Shown here: positions 44,667-52,815 of the stretch, piece by piece
Layout of the letters: each line of letters starts with the position of its first letter
Position numbering within the stretch: the stretch's first letter is position 1
Assembly (NCBI GenBank): GCA_022821275.1
Contig: JAJEDY010000066.1
Coordinates: forward strand, 1 to 56,580
Direction: 5' to 3'
DNA: 56,580 bases
From: Candidatus Latescibacterota bacterium
Lineage (GTDB): Bacteria; Latescibacterota; UBA2968
Position numbers and translations under genes: made by a program
Notes under the pieces: generated by a model
What the model saw: only the letters and a program-made list of their open reading frames with translations
Databases searched by the model: none
Told to the model about the DNA's origin: nothing

Positions 44667-45800
44667 ATGTCTCTATCTCTAAATGACTTTGAGGCTCTGG
44701 TTCAGCGCGCTATCGCACACCGCGATGACGGCGATCTGAAAGCGGCTGTTGCGGATTTAGAAGCAGCTGTTGCGGCGTGCGATAGTGATCCTGTGGTGTT
44801 TGTTCAGCGCGGGATTACTTATGGGCAATTGGGGCGATTTGATGCGGCTGTTGCGGATTTTGATCGCGCAATCGCTCTGGCACCAGAAGATCCCTATGTG
44901 TGGAGCAATCGCGCGATTGCCTGCGGATTGATGGGGCAGTTTGATGCGGCGATAGATAGCTTTGGAAAAGCTGTTGCGCTCGATCCAGAAAATACGCAGG
45001 TACTTGCCAGCCGAGGGGAGACCCTGCGCGAGATGGGGCGGTTTGAAGAGGCTCTGGGAGATCTCAATCGGGTTTTGGTGCTGGATACAGATTATTTTGG
45101 CGCATTGATTAGCCGCGGGCATGTGTTGATGCATTTGGGGCAATTCAATGCGGCTGCGGTCGATTTTGATCGGGCGATTGCGGTAGGCAATGGGCATCCG
45201 GATGCGTTTGCCGGGCGGGCGGAGATCTATCGACAGGCTGGTGAGGCTGAGGCGGCGATGGAGATGTTTGGGGAGGCTTTGAAGGCGATGCCCGATCACC
45301 TGGGCGCGTTGATCGGACGAGGGGAGGTGCTGCGAGCGTGCGATCAATTGGAGGACGCGCTTGTGGATTTTGACCGCGCACTCGTTATCGCGCCTGGCGA
45401 CCCGGATTTGCTGGCCGCGCGGGGTGATATGTTGCGGCAATTGGGGCGAAGTGCCGAAGCAATACGCGATTTTACACGGGCGCTGGAGGTTTTTCCCAAT
45501 CATATGTGGGCACTTATGGGGCGAGGGGTTGCACTGCGTATGGAGAATGATCCCGAGGCGTCGCTGGTCGATTTTGATCGGGCGGTGATGCTGGAGAAGG
45601 GGGATGCGTGGATTTGGGCAAATCGCGGGGAGTCCCGACGGATGCTGGGACAGTTTGAGGCAGCGGTTTCAGATTTTACGCGGGCGTTGGATATCGATCC
45701 GGAAAATGGATGGGCACGAGAACTTCGCGCAGAGACGTTTCGGCAGATGGGGCGTTTTGCCGAGGCGGTTGAAGATATGAATCGGGCACGAGCACAATGA
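44667..45800 (+). CDS. TPR-repeat protein coupled to YcaO
   Basis: 377 aa from the ATG at 44667, made almost entirely of about eleven 34-residue TPR units (for example GRFDAAVADFDRAIALAPEDP, GQFDAAIDSFGKAVALDPEN). There is no signal peptide, so it is cytoplasmic. No good ribosome binding site precedes the ATG; a TTG at 44607 is an alternative start. The last four bases overlap the YcaO gene (ATGA), implying equimolar expression. TPR partners can present substrates, so it may be the substrate-binding half of the YcaO enzyme; this is inference. Confidence 0.85.
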   Translation: MSLSLNDFEALVQRAIAHRDDGDLKAAVADLEAAVAACDSDPVVFVQRGITYGQLGRFDAAVADFDRAIALAPEDPYVWSNRAIACGLMGQFDAAIDSFGKAVALDPENTQVLASRGETLREMGRFEEALGDLNRVLVLDTDYFGALISRGHVLMHLGQFNAAAVDFDRAIAVGNGHPDAFAGRAEIYRQAGEAEAAMEMFGEALKAMPDHLGALIGRGEVLRACDQLEDALVDFDRALVIAPGDPDLLAARGDMLRQLGRSAEAIRDFTRALEVFPNHMWALMGRGVALRMENDPEASLVDFDRAVMLEKGDAWIWANRGESRRMLGQFEAAVSDFTRALDIDPENGWARELRAETFRQMGRFAEAVEDMNRARAQ

Positions 45801-46834
45801 GTGAGTCGCATCATACCGTATTTAAGCACTACGGCACAAGCATTGTTGTTGCCGATCGCACGGTTCCGTTTGAAGAGACCATTGCGCAGTTTGGGGAGGC
45901 GCTGTCCAGGAAGTGTCGGTTTCAAACGCGCGTGCGGCAGTTTTACGATACGGTGTGGATCGCCGATTGTTATACGGATTACGTTCAGTCGGCGCTATTT
46001 CGCAGATACGAAGGGCCGTTGATGGAGGGTATTGCGCTTCGCACGATGGGCAAAGGGCTTTCCAAACAGCAGGTGCTGGCCGGGGCGATGGCAGAGGCGG
46101 TCGAGCGCATTTCGTTTTTCGATGCGCTGGCGAGCGGGCGGGAGACCCCGATTTATGAGTTGACGCCGAATGTCGAACTCGTGCCGTCCAGTATGAAATT
46201 GTCGGATGTGCCGCATTTGAATGATTCGGCTAATGGGGTCTCGGCGGGCAATACCGTGCTGGAGTGCGTGTTTCACGGTTTGCTGGAGATGCACGAGCAT
46301 CTGGATGTGGGGAGGCATTTTTATTGGCCCGGATTGGAACACCGGCAATTTATCGATCCGAATTTGACGGGTTTTTCCCCTCGCGTCACAGAGAAGATGC
46401 TGGCTGTGGCTGTTCCGGGGGAAAATGAGAAGGTGACGACGGTTCACGCGGTGGTGTGTCCCAAAGATTTGGGCCCTCTGGTGCGCACCTGTACGCATTT
46501 GGATGGGCGCGTGGCGTTGCAGCGGGCGTTTAATGAGACTGTTCAAAGTCACAAGACGCGGTTTGTATCTGATTTGCAGACTTTTGATGCCGAGATTGCA
46601 CTGTGGGATTTGCCCAATCATTTTACGGATGATTTGATAACCGATATTCAGGTGGTTTTGAGTGGTATGAATTCTTCGGTTTATGTGCAAGATTGGACAG
46701 ATCCAGAGATGCAAATTCCAGTGTTGCGACCATTTAGTTTAAAGACCGCAGAACACGAGCGAGACCACGCGATGATCGAGACGTATGTGCATCGCATTAT
46801 GGTGGATTCGGGCAATTATATTGTTTGGACGTGA
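45797..46834 (+). CDS. YcaO-domain protein
   Basis: 345 aa with YcaO hallmarks: GKGLSKQQVLAGAMAEAVERISF holds the E100-x2-E103 ATP/Mg motif, and GNTVLECVFHGLLEMHEHLD holds E164-x2-E167. YcaO enzymes use ATP to activate peptide amides, making azolines, thioamides or amidines. No TfuA, E1-like or oxidase partner is present, only the coupled TPR protein. No double-glycine or other obvious precursor lies next to it; the RiPP locus is 28 kb away. Its TGA overlaps the ATG at 46834. The substrate is unknown. Confidence 0.85.
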   Translation: MSESHHTVFKHYGTSIVVADRTVPFEETIAQFGEALSRKCRFQTRVRQFYDTVWIADCYTDYVQSALFRRYEGPLMEGIALRTMGKGLSKQQVLAGAMAEAVERISFFDALASGRETPIYELTPNVELVPSSMKLSDVPHLNDSANGVSAGNTVLECVFHGLLEMHEHLDVGRHFYWPGLEHRQFIDPNLTGFSPRVTEKMLAVAVPGENEKVTTVHAVVCPKDLGPLVRTCTHLDGRVALQRAFNETVQSHKTRFVSDLQTFDAEIALWDLPNHFTDDLITDIQVVLSGMNSSVYVQDWTDPEMQIPVLRPFSLKTAEHERDHAMIETYVHRIMVDSGNYIVWT

Positions 46835-46845
46835 TGGAGAATGCA

Positions 46846-47688
46846 ATGACACCAAAAGCGATTTATCGATTCGGCGTTTTGGGTATTGCATTGACCATAG
46901 CCTGTGGCAAGCCCACCGATCCAGAATATGTGATTGAAGAATCTGTTGTGACCACGCCTGCGGGTACTGAGCATGTACAGGTTTTTGTTCCGGCCAGTAC
47001 TTTTACGATGGGGGCGAGCGATGGTCCCACCAATGAGCGTCCGCCACACGAAGTGATGCTCGATGCATTTTATATCGATAAATACGAGGTGACCAACGCG
47101 CAGTATTTGGCTTATGTCGAGGCCACGGGAAGTGAACATTCGCAGTTTTTTGGGATAGAGGGCTTTGACCAGCCCGATCAGCCGGTGGTGGGGGCTTTGT
47201 GGTCTCAGGCGCGGGATTATTGCCAGTGGGCGGGTTTGCAATTGCCGAGCGAGGCGCAATGGGAATTGGCCGCTGCGGGTACGGATGGGCGCATGTTTCC
47301 CTGGGGCAATGAGCCTGCGAGTGAATCGCTGTGCAATTTCAATTCTGTTTTGGGTCCCATGCCTGTGGGTAGCTATCCCGATGGTGTAAGTCCTTATGGC
47401 GCGATGGATATGGCGGGCAATGTGTGGGAGTGGACGCTGGACGAATACCAGCATACGTATTACGCAAATAGCCCCAGGCACAATCCGGTTAATTTAGAAA
47501 ATTCAGGTATGGAAGATGGGCCAGATCGCACGCTTCGCGGTGGGGGCTGGCTTTCGACGCAAAACGATATCCGCGTGTTTGTGCGGAGTTCGGTTTTGAT
47601 TATGGAAGATCGGGCTGCGGCGCGCGAAGATTTTGATATCCAGATATTTGCCTACATCGGGTTTCGGTGTGCGAGGAAAGAGCCTTAA
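46846..47688 (+). CDS. SUMF1/FGE-like lipoprotein
   Basis: About 280 aa from the ATG at 46846 (GGAGA upstream; an earlier ATG at 46834 is possible). A lipoprotein signal ends LTIAC20-GKP. The rest is the FGE-sulfatase (formylglycine-generating enzyme) fold: FTMGASDGPTNERPPHEV, YEVTNAQYLAYV, LPSEAQWELAAAG, PWGNE, AGNVWEWTLDEY, RGGGW, GFRCA. The Cys pair that bacterial FGE uses for catalysis is not present before GFRC (the segment reads VFVRSSVLIM), so it probably does not activate the sulfatases. Other family members bind ligands or act in cofactor chemistry. It follows YcaO by 11 bp. Confidence 0.87.
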   Translation: MTPKAIYRFGVLGIALTIACGKPTDPEYVIEESVVTTPAGTEHVQVFVPASTFTMGASDGPTNERPPHEVMLDAFYIDKYEVTNAQYLAYVEATGSEHSQFFGIEGFDQPDQPVVGALWSQARDYCQWAGLQLPSEAQWELAAAGTDGRMFPWGNEPASESLCNFNSVLGPMPVGSYPDGVSPYGAMDMAGNVWEWTLDEYQHTYYANSPRHNPVNLENSGMEDGPDRTLRGGGWLSTQNDIRVFVRSSVLIMEDRAAAREDFDIQIFAYIGFRCARKEP

Positions 47689-47766
47689 GCGCGACACTGC
47701 TATTGTCATCACATTGGTGGCCGTTGCTCTTGGGAGGGTGACGGTTTACATTTTTCTTGGCGTGTT

Positions 47767-50583
47767 ATGCGGATTAGGATATTTCACATCTTGTATCTTG
47801 CTTTTTATCGGTGTTTATCAGTGTTCATCTGTGGTTGCTTTTTATGGGTGATGCTAATGTTCGCGTCGTGCAGCCAGGAGCGCGAGGTGCCCAATTTGGT
47901 GCGCGCTTCTGAGCCGGGGTTTACGGGGTTGGAACGGTGCGCGATCTGTCATACCGATAAGTATGCCGAGTGGCGGCAGAGTTTGCACAGTGTCGCTATG
48001 ACTGTGCCGAGTGATTCGACGATTGTGGGCGATTTTGACAATGTATCCCATGTGTATGGCGGTGTGCGTTCGCGCATGTTTCGCAGGGGCGATGCATATT
48101 ATATGCAGACTGAGGATGAAGATGGTCGGGTGGGGACTTATAACGTGGATTACGCGATTGGCATGCGGCAGCATCAGGCTTATTTGACGGCTTTTCCCAA
48201 TGGGCGGTGGCAGGTGTTGCCCCTGTATCACGATGGCGCGACAAATGATTGGGTCGATGCTCAAGAAGGGGGCGTGGTGGCACAGTCGCGGCCTCTGGCG
48301 AGAGAAGATTATTATTATTGGACGAATGCGGGACGCACGTGGAATTTTCACTGTTTTGATTGCCACGCCAGCCGGGTGCAAAAGCATTACGATGTGCCTA
48401 CTCAGACTTATCGCACGACTGTGGGCAGTCTGAGTATTGATTGCGAGGCGTGCCACGGTCCGTCGGGCAAACACGATGAGACGCGCGGACAGGCCGATGC
48501 CCCGCTGCATTTGCTGTTGTTGCGATCGCTGGATAAGGAACGGTCTGTTGAGGTGTGTGCGCAGTGTCACGCCGCCAAGGAAATTGTGGCGACCGGGTAT
48601 TTGCCGGGTGAGAATTTTTACGATTATTATTCTCTTGTGCTGCCAGATGACGAGGCGATTTTTTATCCCGATGGGCAGCCCCGGGTTTATTTGTATCCCG
48701 CGGCATTGCATTTGATGAGTGCGTGTTATATTCAGGGTGAACTGACGTGTACGACATGCCACGACGCGCACGGAACAGCGCGCGATGTCGATCTGGTGGC
48801 GAATCGAAATGGCGTGGGACTGTGCGAAACGTGTCATGGTGATGTCGCAGCCGATCCGGTCGCGCATGGGCATCACCGCGCGGGCAGTGTGGGCAACCAA
48901 TGCGTGCAATGTCATATGCCGTATCACTATGTGACGGGAGAAAATTTGACGGATCACCGCATTGCATCCCCTGCGCCGGAAAATACGGTGGTCAATGGCG
49001 TGCCCAATGCGTGCAATCAGTGTCACGACGATAAGTCCCCGCAATGGGCTTCGGCGTGGGCAAAACAGTGGTATGGCGATTATCAGGATGATATTGTTGC
49101 GCGTACAACGGCGATTGTCAATGGGCAAAGGGGCGGGGGTGTGGCGCCTTTGATGAAATTGGTAAACGACGGGCGTAAGAGTGCGGTGTGGCGCGCGACG
49201 GCTGCGTCTTTGCTGGGTGGGTTGGGGGATGCGCGTGTGGTGCCAAGACTCGTTGAGGCGATGGATGATTCGCATGCGATGGTGCGAATGAAAGCCGCGG
49301 TTTCGCTGGGGCGTTTGGGCGATGTGCGCGGTTTGCCCGCGCTTTTGGATGCGTTGGCCGATTCGGCGCGTATTGTGCGGGTGCAGGCGCCGTTCGCGCT
49401 GATGGATCTTGGCTATTTGCCAGATGGTTCTGCTGTGGGCGATGCGTTTCGCAGGGCACTTGAGGAGCATCGCGATGTGGTGTATGGCGTGCAGGGCGAC
49501 GATCCGGGCTTTCACGAGAGTTTGGGGCAGGTCTATGAAGCGCAGGGGCGTTTTGAAGATGCGAGGCGGGAATTTGAGATTGTTGCAAAGTTAGACCCCC
49601 GGCATCCGGAGACCGCGGCAGATCTGGCGCGATTGGCGGGAAAACAGAAGCGTTTTGAGGAGATGAGGGGGTCGCTGAAGGGGAAGGGCGATTTGATTTC
49701 TCGATTGCGCGCAGGTGCATTGCTGTTGCACCATGGGCGCTATGTAGATGCTGTAGTTGCTTTTGATGATGTGCGCGAGGGGTCGTCCGTTTTGCATACT
49801 GCAATGGGGGATGCGCGGTGGGGTCGTGGGGATCGCGCAGGTGCTATCGAAGCCTATGGCCGCGCGCTTGCCGTTGCGCCGGGATATGTGCCGGCGATTC
49901 GGCAACTCGCGTTGTTGGCGTTTTCGGCTGGCGATGGCGAGGTGCGCGATGATTATGAATTCGATGAGATGCCGATAGGCGATTGGGTGGAAAAGGGGAC
50001 GACACACGCGCTGTCGGGCGATTGGGCATTGGCACGCGCGGCTTATGGCAGGGCGTTGGAAATGGAGGATGCGGGTGCGGGATTATTTGGATTGGGCAGG
50101 CAGGCGCGAGAAGCGGGGATTGCAAAATCGGATTCGGCTTTTGACGCCGGGCACCGCGTTTATGTGCAGGGTGCGCTGGCAGATGCGTTGCCTCATTTTG
50201 AGGTTGCGGTGAAATACCATGCCAACCGCGCTGATGTGCATGCAATGCAGGGGCTTATTCGCGCTGATTTGGGCGATTTGGAGAACGCGGAATCCCACCT
50301 GCTCGATGCGCTGATTGTCGATCCTTTTTACGTGCCTGCGCTTACTGTGCTGGGTACGGTTTTACAGGAGCGCGGCGATATAGAAGGTGCGCTGTCCGTG
50401 TATCGACAAGCGTGGGTGCTGGATCCAGAGGCGCAGGGATTGGAGTTGTTTATGGGGCAGGCTTATGCGATAAACGGGCAGAGAGACAGTGCGGTTGCGG
50501 TTTTGCGGCGCGTGATTGCGCGAGAGCCGGGCAATGTGCAGGTGCGCGATTTGTTGCGAGAATTGGAAGGGCGTGAATTGTGA
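47767..50583 (+). CDS. Eight-heme cytochrome c with HEAT and TPR repeats
   Basis: Up to 938 aa with eight CxxCH motifs in the first half (CAICH, CFDCH, CEACH, CAQCH, CTTCH, CETCH, CVQCH, CNQCH). HEAT repeats (about 480-560; AVWRATAASLLGGLGDARVVPRLVEAM) and TPR repeats fill the rest. The start is uncertain. ATG 47767 gives a hydrophobic lead ending FASC that could be a lipoprotein signal but is partly encoded by the dispersed repeat; ATG 47851 would leave almost no signal. This architecture is known as cytochrome c3/TPR-type proteins; it should be periplasmic. It overlaps the next gene by 4 bp (GTGA). Confidence 0.88.
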   Translation: MRIRIFHILYLAFYRCLSVFICGCFLWVMLMFASCSQEREVPNLVRASEPGFTGLERCAICHTDKYAEWRQSLHSVAMTVPSDSTIVGDFDNVSHVYGGVRSRMFRRGDAYYMQTEDEDGRVGTYNVDYAIGMRQHQAYLTAFPNGRWQVLPLYHDGATNDWVDAQEGGVVAQSRPLAREDYYYWTNAGRTWNFHCFDCHASRVQKHYDVPTQTYRTTVGSLSIDCEACHGPSGKHDETRGQADAPLHLLLLRSLDKERSVEVCAQCHAAKEIVATGYLPGENFYDYYSLVLPDDEAIFYPDGQPRVYLYPAALHLMSACYIQGELTCTTCHDAHGTARDVDLVANRNGVGLCETCHGDVAADPVAHGHHRAGSVGNQCVQCHMPYHYVTGENLTDHRIASPAPENTVVNGVPNACNQCHDDKSPQWASAWAKQWYGDYQDDIVARTTAIVNGQRGGGVAPLMKLVNDGRKSAVWRATAASLLGGLGDARVVPRLVEAMDDSHAMVRMKAAVSLGRLGDVRGLPALLDALADSARIVRVQAPFALMDLGYLPDGSAVGDAFRRALEEHRDVVYGVQGDDPGFHESLGQVYEAQGRFEDARREFEIVAKLDPRHPETAADLARLAGKQKRFEEMRGSLKGKGDLISRLRAGALLLHHGRYVDAVVAFDDVREGSSVLHTAMGDARWGRGDRAGAIEAYGRALAVAPGYVPAIRQLALLAFSAGDGEVRDDYEFDEMPIGDWVEKGTTHALSGDWALARAAYGRALEMEDAGAGLFGLGRQAREAGIAKSDSAFDAGHRVYVQGALADALPHFEVAVKYHANRADVHAMQGLIRADLGDLENAESHLLDALIVDPFYVPALTVLGTVLQERGDIEGALSVYRQAWVLDPEAQGLELFMGQAYAINGQRDSAVAVLRRVIAREPGNVQVRDLLRELEGREL

Positions 50584-51788
50584 AGCGCTGGATGAAAATT
50601 GTCGGTGTTGGCGCGCTGGCGTTGGGTTGCGTCTTTGGTGTGTTTTATATGTTGCAGCCGGAAGAGGCGGTTCGGTTTGTTTCACATCCGGTTTTTTTGT
50701 GGCGCATCCAGAGTGACCAGTCGTGCGAGGGTTGCCATCGGAATATCGATCCGGGCATGGACAAACAGTGGCGGGAGAGTGCCCATTTTCAAGCCAATGT
50801 GGGATGTGCGGATTGTCATGGGGAGAATCACGAGACGGTTTTTGCTGTTCGGGGACAGGTGTCGGCGGGTATGTGTGGCAAATGCCATGCAAAAGAGGTT
50901 GAGGCTTTTGCGGGGAGTGGGCATGCCGATGCGGAATTGGCCGCGTTGTCGGATGCGCGTTTTTTGGCGCAGTCGCGCGCGATGCAAGAAGAGGGATGTA
51001 TGGGGTGTCACAGCATTGGCGCCCGGTTTGCCGATGGCAGTGTGGGGGGGTGCAACACCTGTCATCCGAGTCATGAATTTAGTGCGGCGCTTGCGCGAGA
51101 GCCAGAGGCATGTGCCGTTTGTCACGGTGGTCCGGACCATCCCGTGATGGAGGCGTATAAGACGAGTGTTCACGGTGTTTTGTATTATAATGATAGAGAT
51201 GCCGATAAGTCGCCGAGTTGCGTGACGTGCCATATGCCCAACGGCGATCACGGGCATGTGGCGAATATCGGGTTGGGTGCGGTGTTTACGGGCGCGGTGC
51301 TGGAGGAGGATTTTTTGCCACATCTGGCGATGAAGCGTTTGACAAAAGAGGAATTTGAAGCGAATCGGAATGCGATGCTTCAGGTGTGTGCGCCCTGCCA
51401 TTCCAATCGGTTTTCCCGAGAGAGCCTCGAGCGCGCGGATGCGATTAAGCGCGAGGCAGATGCGCTGGTTGCGGAGTCTTATGCGTTGATTAAGGCACTG
51501 TACGATGAAAAAGCGCTGGATCCCATGCCCGAGGACCGCCCGGCCAATCCGGTGGTTGGACACGCTTTTGAGCTTGGCGGACAGCAGATGTACGAAAATA
51601 CATCGGAGATTGAGCAGGCGTTTTTCAGGTTGTTCAAGTTTTATCACGCGACCACGTTTAAGGCGGCGTATCACCATTCGCCAGATTATACGCACTGGGA
51701 GGGTATTGTGAGGATGAAGATGGAGATGGATAAAATTCGCACGGAAGCAAGGCGATTGCGGTTAGAGAAAAATGTAAGTGTTCGCTAA
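50580..51788 (+). CDS. Octaheme HAO-like cytochrome c
   Basis: 402 aa from a GTG start, with an N-terminal membrane anchor (about 5-24). Eight CxxCH motifs are seen (CEGCH, CADCH, CGKCH, CMGCH, CNTCH, CAVCH, CVTCH, CAPCH). The segments CNTCHPSHEFSAALAREPEAC..CHGGPDHPVMEAYKTSVHG and the AYHHSPDYTHWEG near the C-terminus are typical of the hydroxylamine oxidoreductase/octaheme nitrite reductase group. Whether it oxidises hydroxylamine or reduces nitrogen or sulfur compounds cannot be told. It is coupled to the eight-heme TPR cytochrome, so the two may exchange electrons. Confidence 0.88.
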   Translation: MKRWMKIVGVGALALGCVFGVFYMLQPEEAVRFVSHPVFLWRIQSDQSCEGCHRNIDPGMDKQWRESAHFQANVGCADCHGENHETVFAVRGQVSAGMCGKCHAKEVEAFAGSGHADAELAALSDARFLAQSRAMQEEGCMGCHSIGARFADGSVGGCNTCHPSHEFSAALAREPEACAVCHGGPDHPVMEAYKTSVHGVLYYNDRDADKSPSCVTCHMPNGDHGHVANIGLGAVFTGAVLEEDFLPHLAMKRLTKEEFEANRNAMLQVCAPCHSNRFSRESLERADAIKREADALVAESYALIKALYDEKALDPMPEDRPANPVVGHAFELGGQQMYENTSEIEQAFFRLFKFYHATTFKAAYHHSPDYTHWEGIVRMKMEMDKIRTEARRLRLEKNVSVR

Positions 51789-52026
51789 CCGCTAAAAAAA
51801 ATGATTGCATAGCGCATAGTTTTTTTTTACATTAAATCGAATTTTTTGAAACATTTTTGAAACATATTTTTAATCTGTTATGTCTCGATGGCTATTTTTG
51901 TGCTATATGTTTCAGATGTGATAACAAATAAAAGGAGGTGGTGTATAGCGTATAGATTTGTTTTGCGTTGCATAGTAAAGTTGTTAACTCGTTCATTTTT
52001 CGCAGTTTGCGAAAGGAGGTAGTACT
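51789..52026. promoter_or_regulatory. AT-rich upstream region of the outer membrane genes
   Basis: A 238-bp spacer with A/T tracts and a direct repeat of GAAACATTTTTGAAACAT type (about 51848-51865). There are two Shine-Dalgarno-like AAAGGAGGT words, near 51934 and at 52013-52020. Only the second serves the TTG at 52027. It probably contains a strong promoter; I did not identify a clear -35/-10 pair. Confidence 0.45.
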
Positions 52027-52800
52027 TTGAGATGGTTTAAGGTTCTGAGTTTTGTCGTTGCTGGTGTTCTGGCTTCGGCAAGCATGTCATCGGCTCAGGT
52101 TGCCGGTAAGTGGGGTTTGGGCGGTTTTGTCAGCTATACAAATCCCCTGTTCACCTTTGGTGAAAGGTTTGGCAGCGGTGTGGATAAATGGGGGCTTACT
52201 GCCAGTCGTGTGAGTAGCTCTCGCCTGACCGTTGAAGCCGAGTTTCACCACACGCAGATGGATGGTGGCGCTCTGGAAACCGGTGAGTTTACCTGGTCTC
52301 CCAAGGCTTTGACAGCCAAACAATATAGCAGCAAAGATATCAACCCGAATAGTGTGCACACGAATCGCTTCAATAGTGTGTTGTTGTCCGGGTTGTGGTT
52401 TTTTAATGCGGACCGTTCAATGGATGAGGGGAGTTTTTCGCCTTATATCGTTGCGGGTGGCGGTGTGTACGACCACAAGACCGTAGCAGAAAATATCGTT
52501 TGGCCCGGTCAGAGTCCGACCGATGCCAGCGGTGTAGATGCGACGAATGTGGATGCCCAGGGCGATATTTTGCCCCAGGTGGTGATGGACCGCCAGGAAG
52601 ATACGCGCACGGCCGTGACCGCGGTGTTGGGGTTGGGGCTGGAAGCGCATGTGACGCAGACGATCGCGCTGGATGTGCGTGCGCGGTATCATTTTATTCT
52701 CGGCGAACTCCGCCCTCGAGATGCGTGGGGCCTGGATAAGGCATTTCCACTTCAGATGTTTGATCTGAGTGCCGGGTTCAAGTTTTATTTTTGGGACTAA
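52027..52800 (+). CDS. Outer membrane beta-barrel protein
   Basis: 257 aa from a TTG start placed 6 bases after AAGGAGGT. The signal peptide ends SMSSAQ (about 1-23). The mature part alternates polar and hydrophobic residues with Gly/aromatic-rich strands (GLGGFVSYTNP, AALGLGLEAHV-like, FDLSAGFKFYFWD) and ends in an aromatic residue motif as in OmpA/OmpW-type barrels. No TonB features are seen. It precedes the TonB-dependent receptor by 15 bp and may be co-expressed. Confidence 0.8.
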   Translation: MRWFKVLSFVVAGVLASASMSSAQVAGKWGLGGFVSYTNPLFTFGERFGSGVDKWGLTASRVSSSRLTVEAEFHHTQMDGGALETGEFTWSPKALTAKQYSSKDINPNSVHTNRFNSVLLSGLWFFNADRSMDEGSFSPYIVAGGGVYDHKTVAENIVWPGQSPTDASGVDATNVDAQGDILPQVVMDRQEDTRTAVTAVLGLGLEAHVTQTIALDVRARYHFILGELRPRDAWGLDKAFPLQMFDLSAGFKFYFWD

Positions 52801-52815
52801 AGGAGGTAAAAATTG

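Noticed and set aside
46846-47688. Formylglycine-generating enzyme for the two sulfatases
   Set aside because: The catalytic Cys pair is absent and the protein carries a lipoprotein signal, whereas the sulfatases have no signal peptide.
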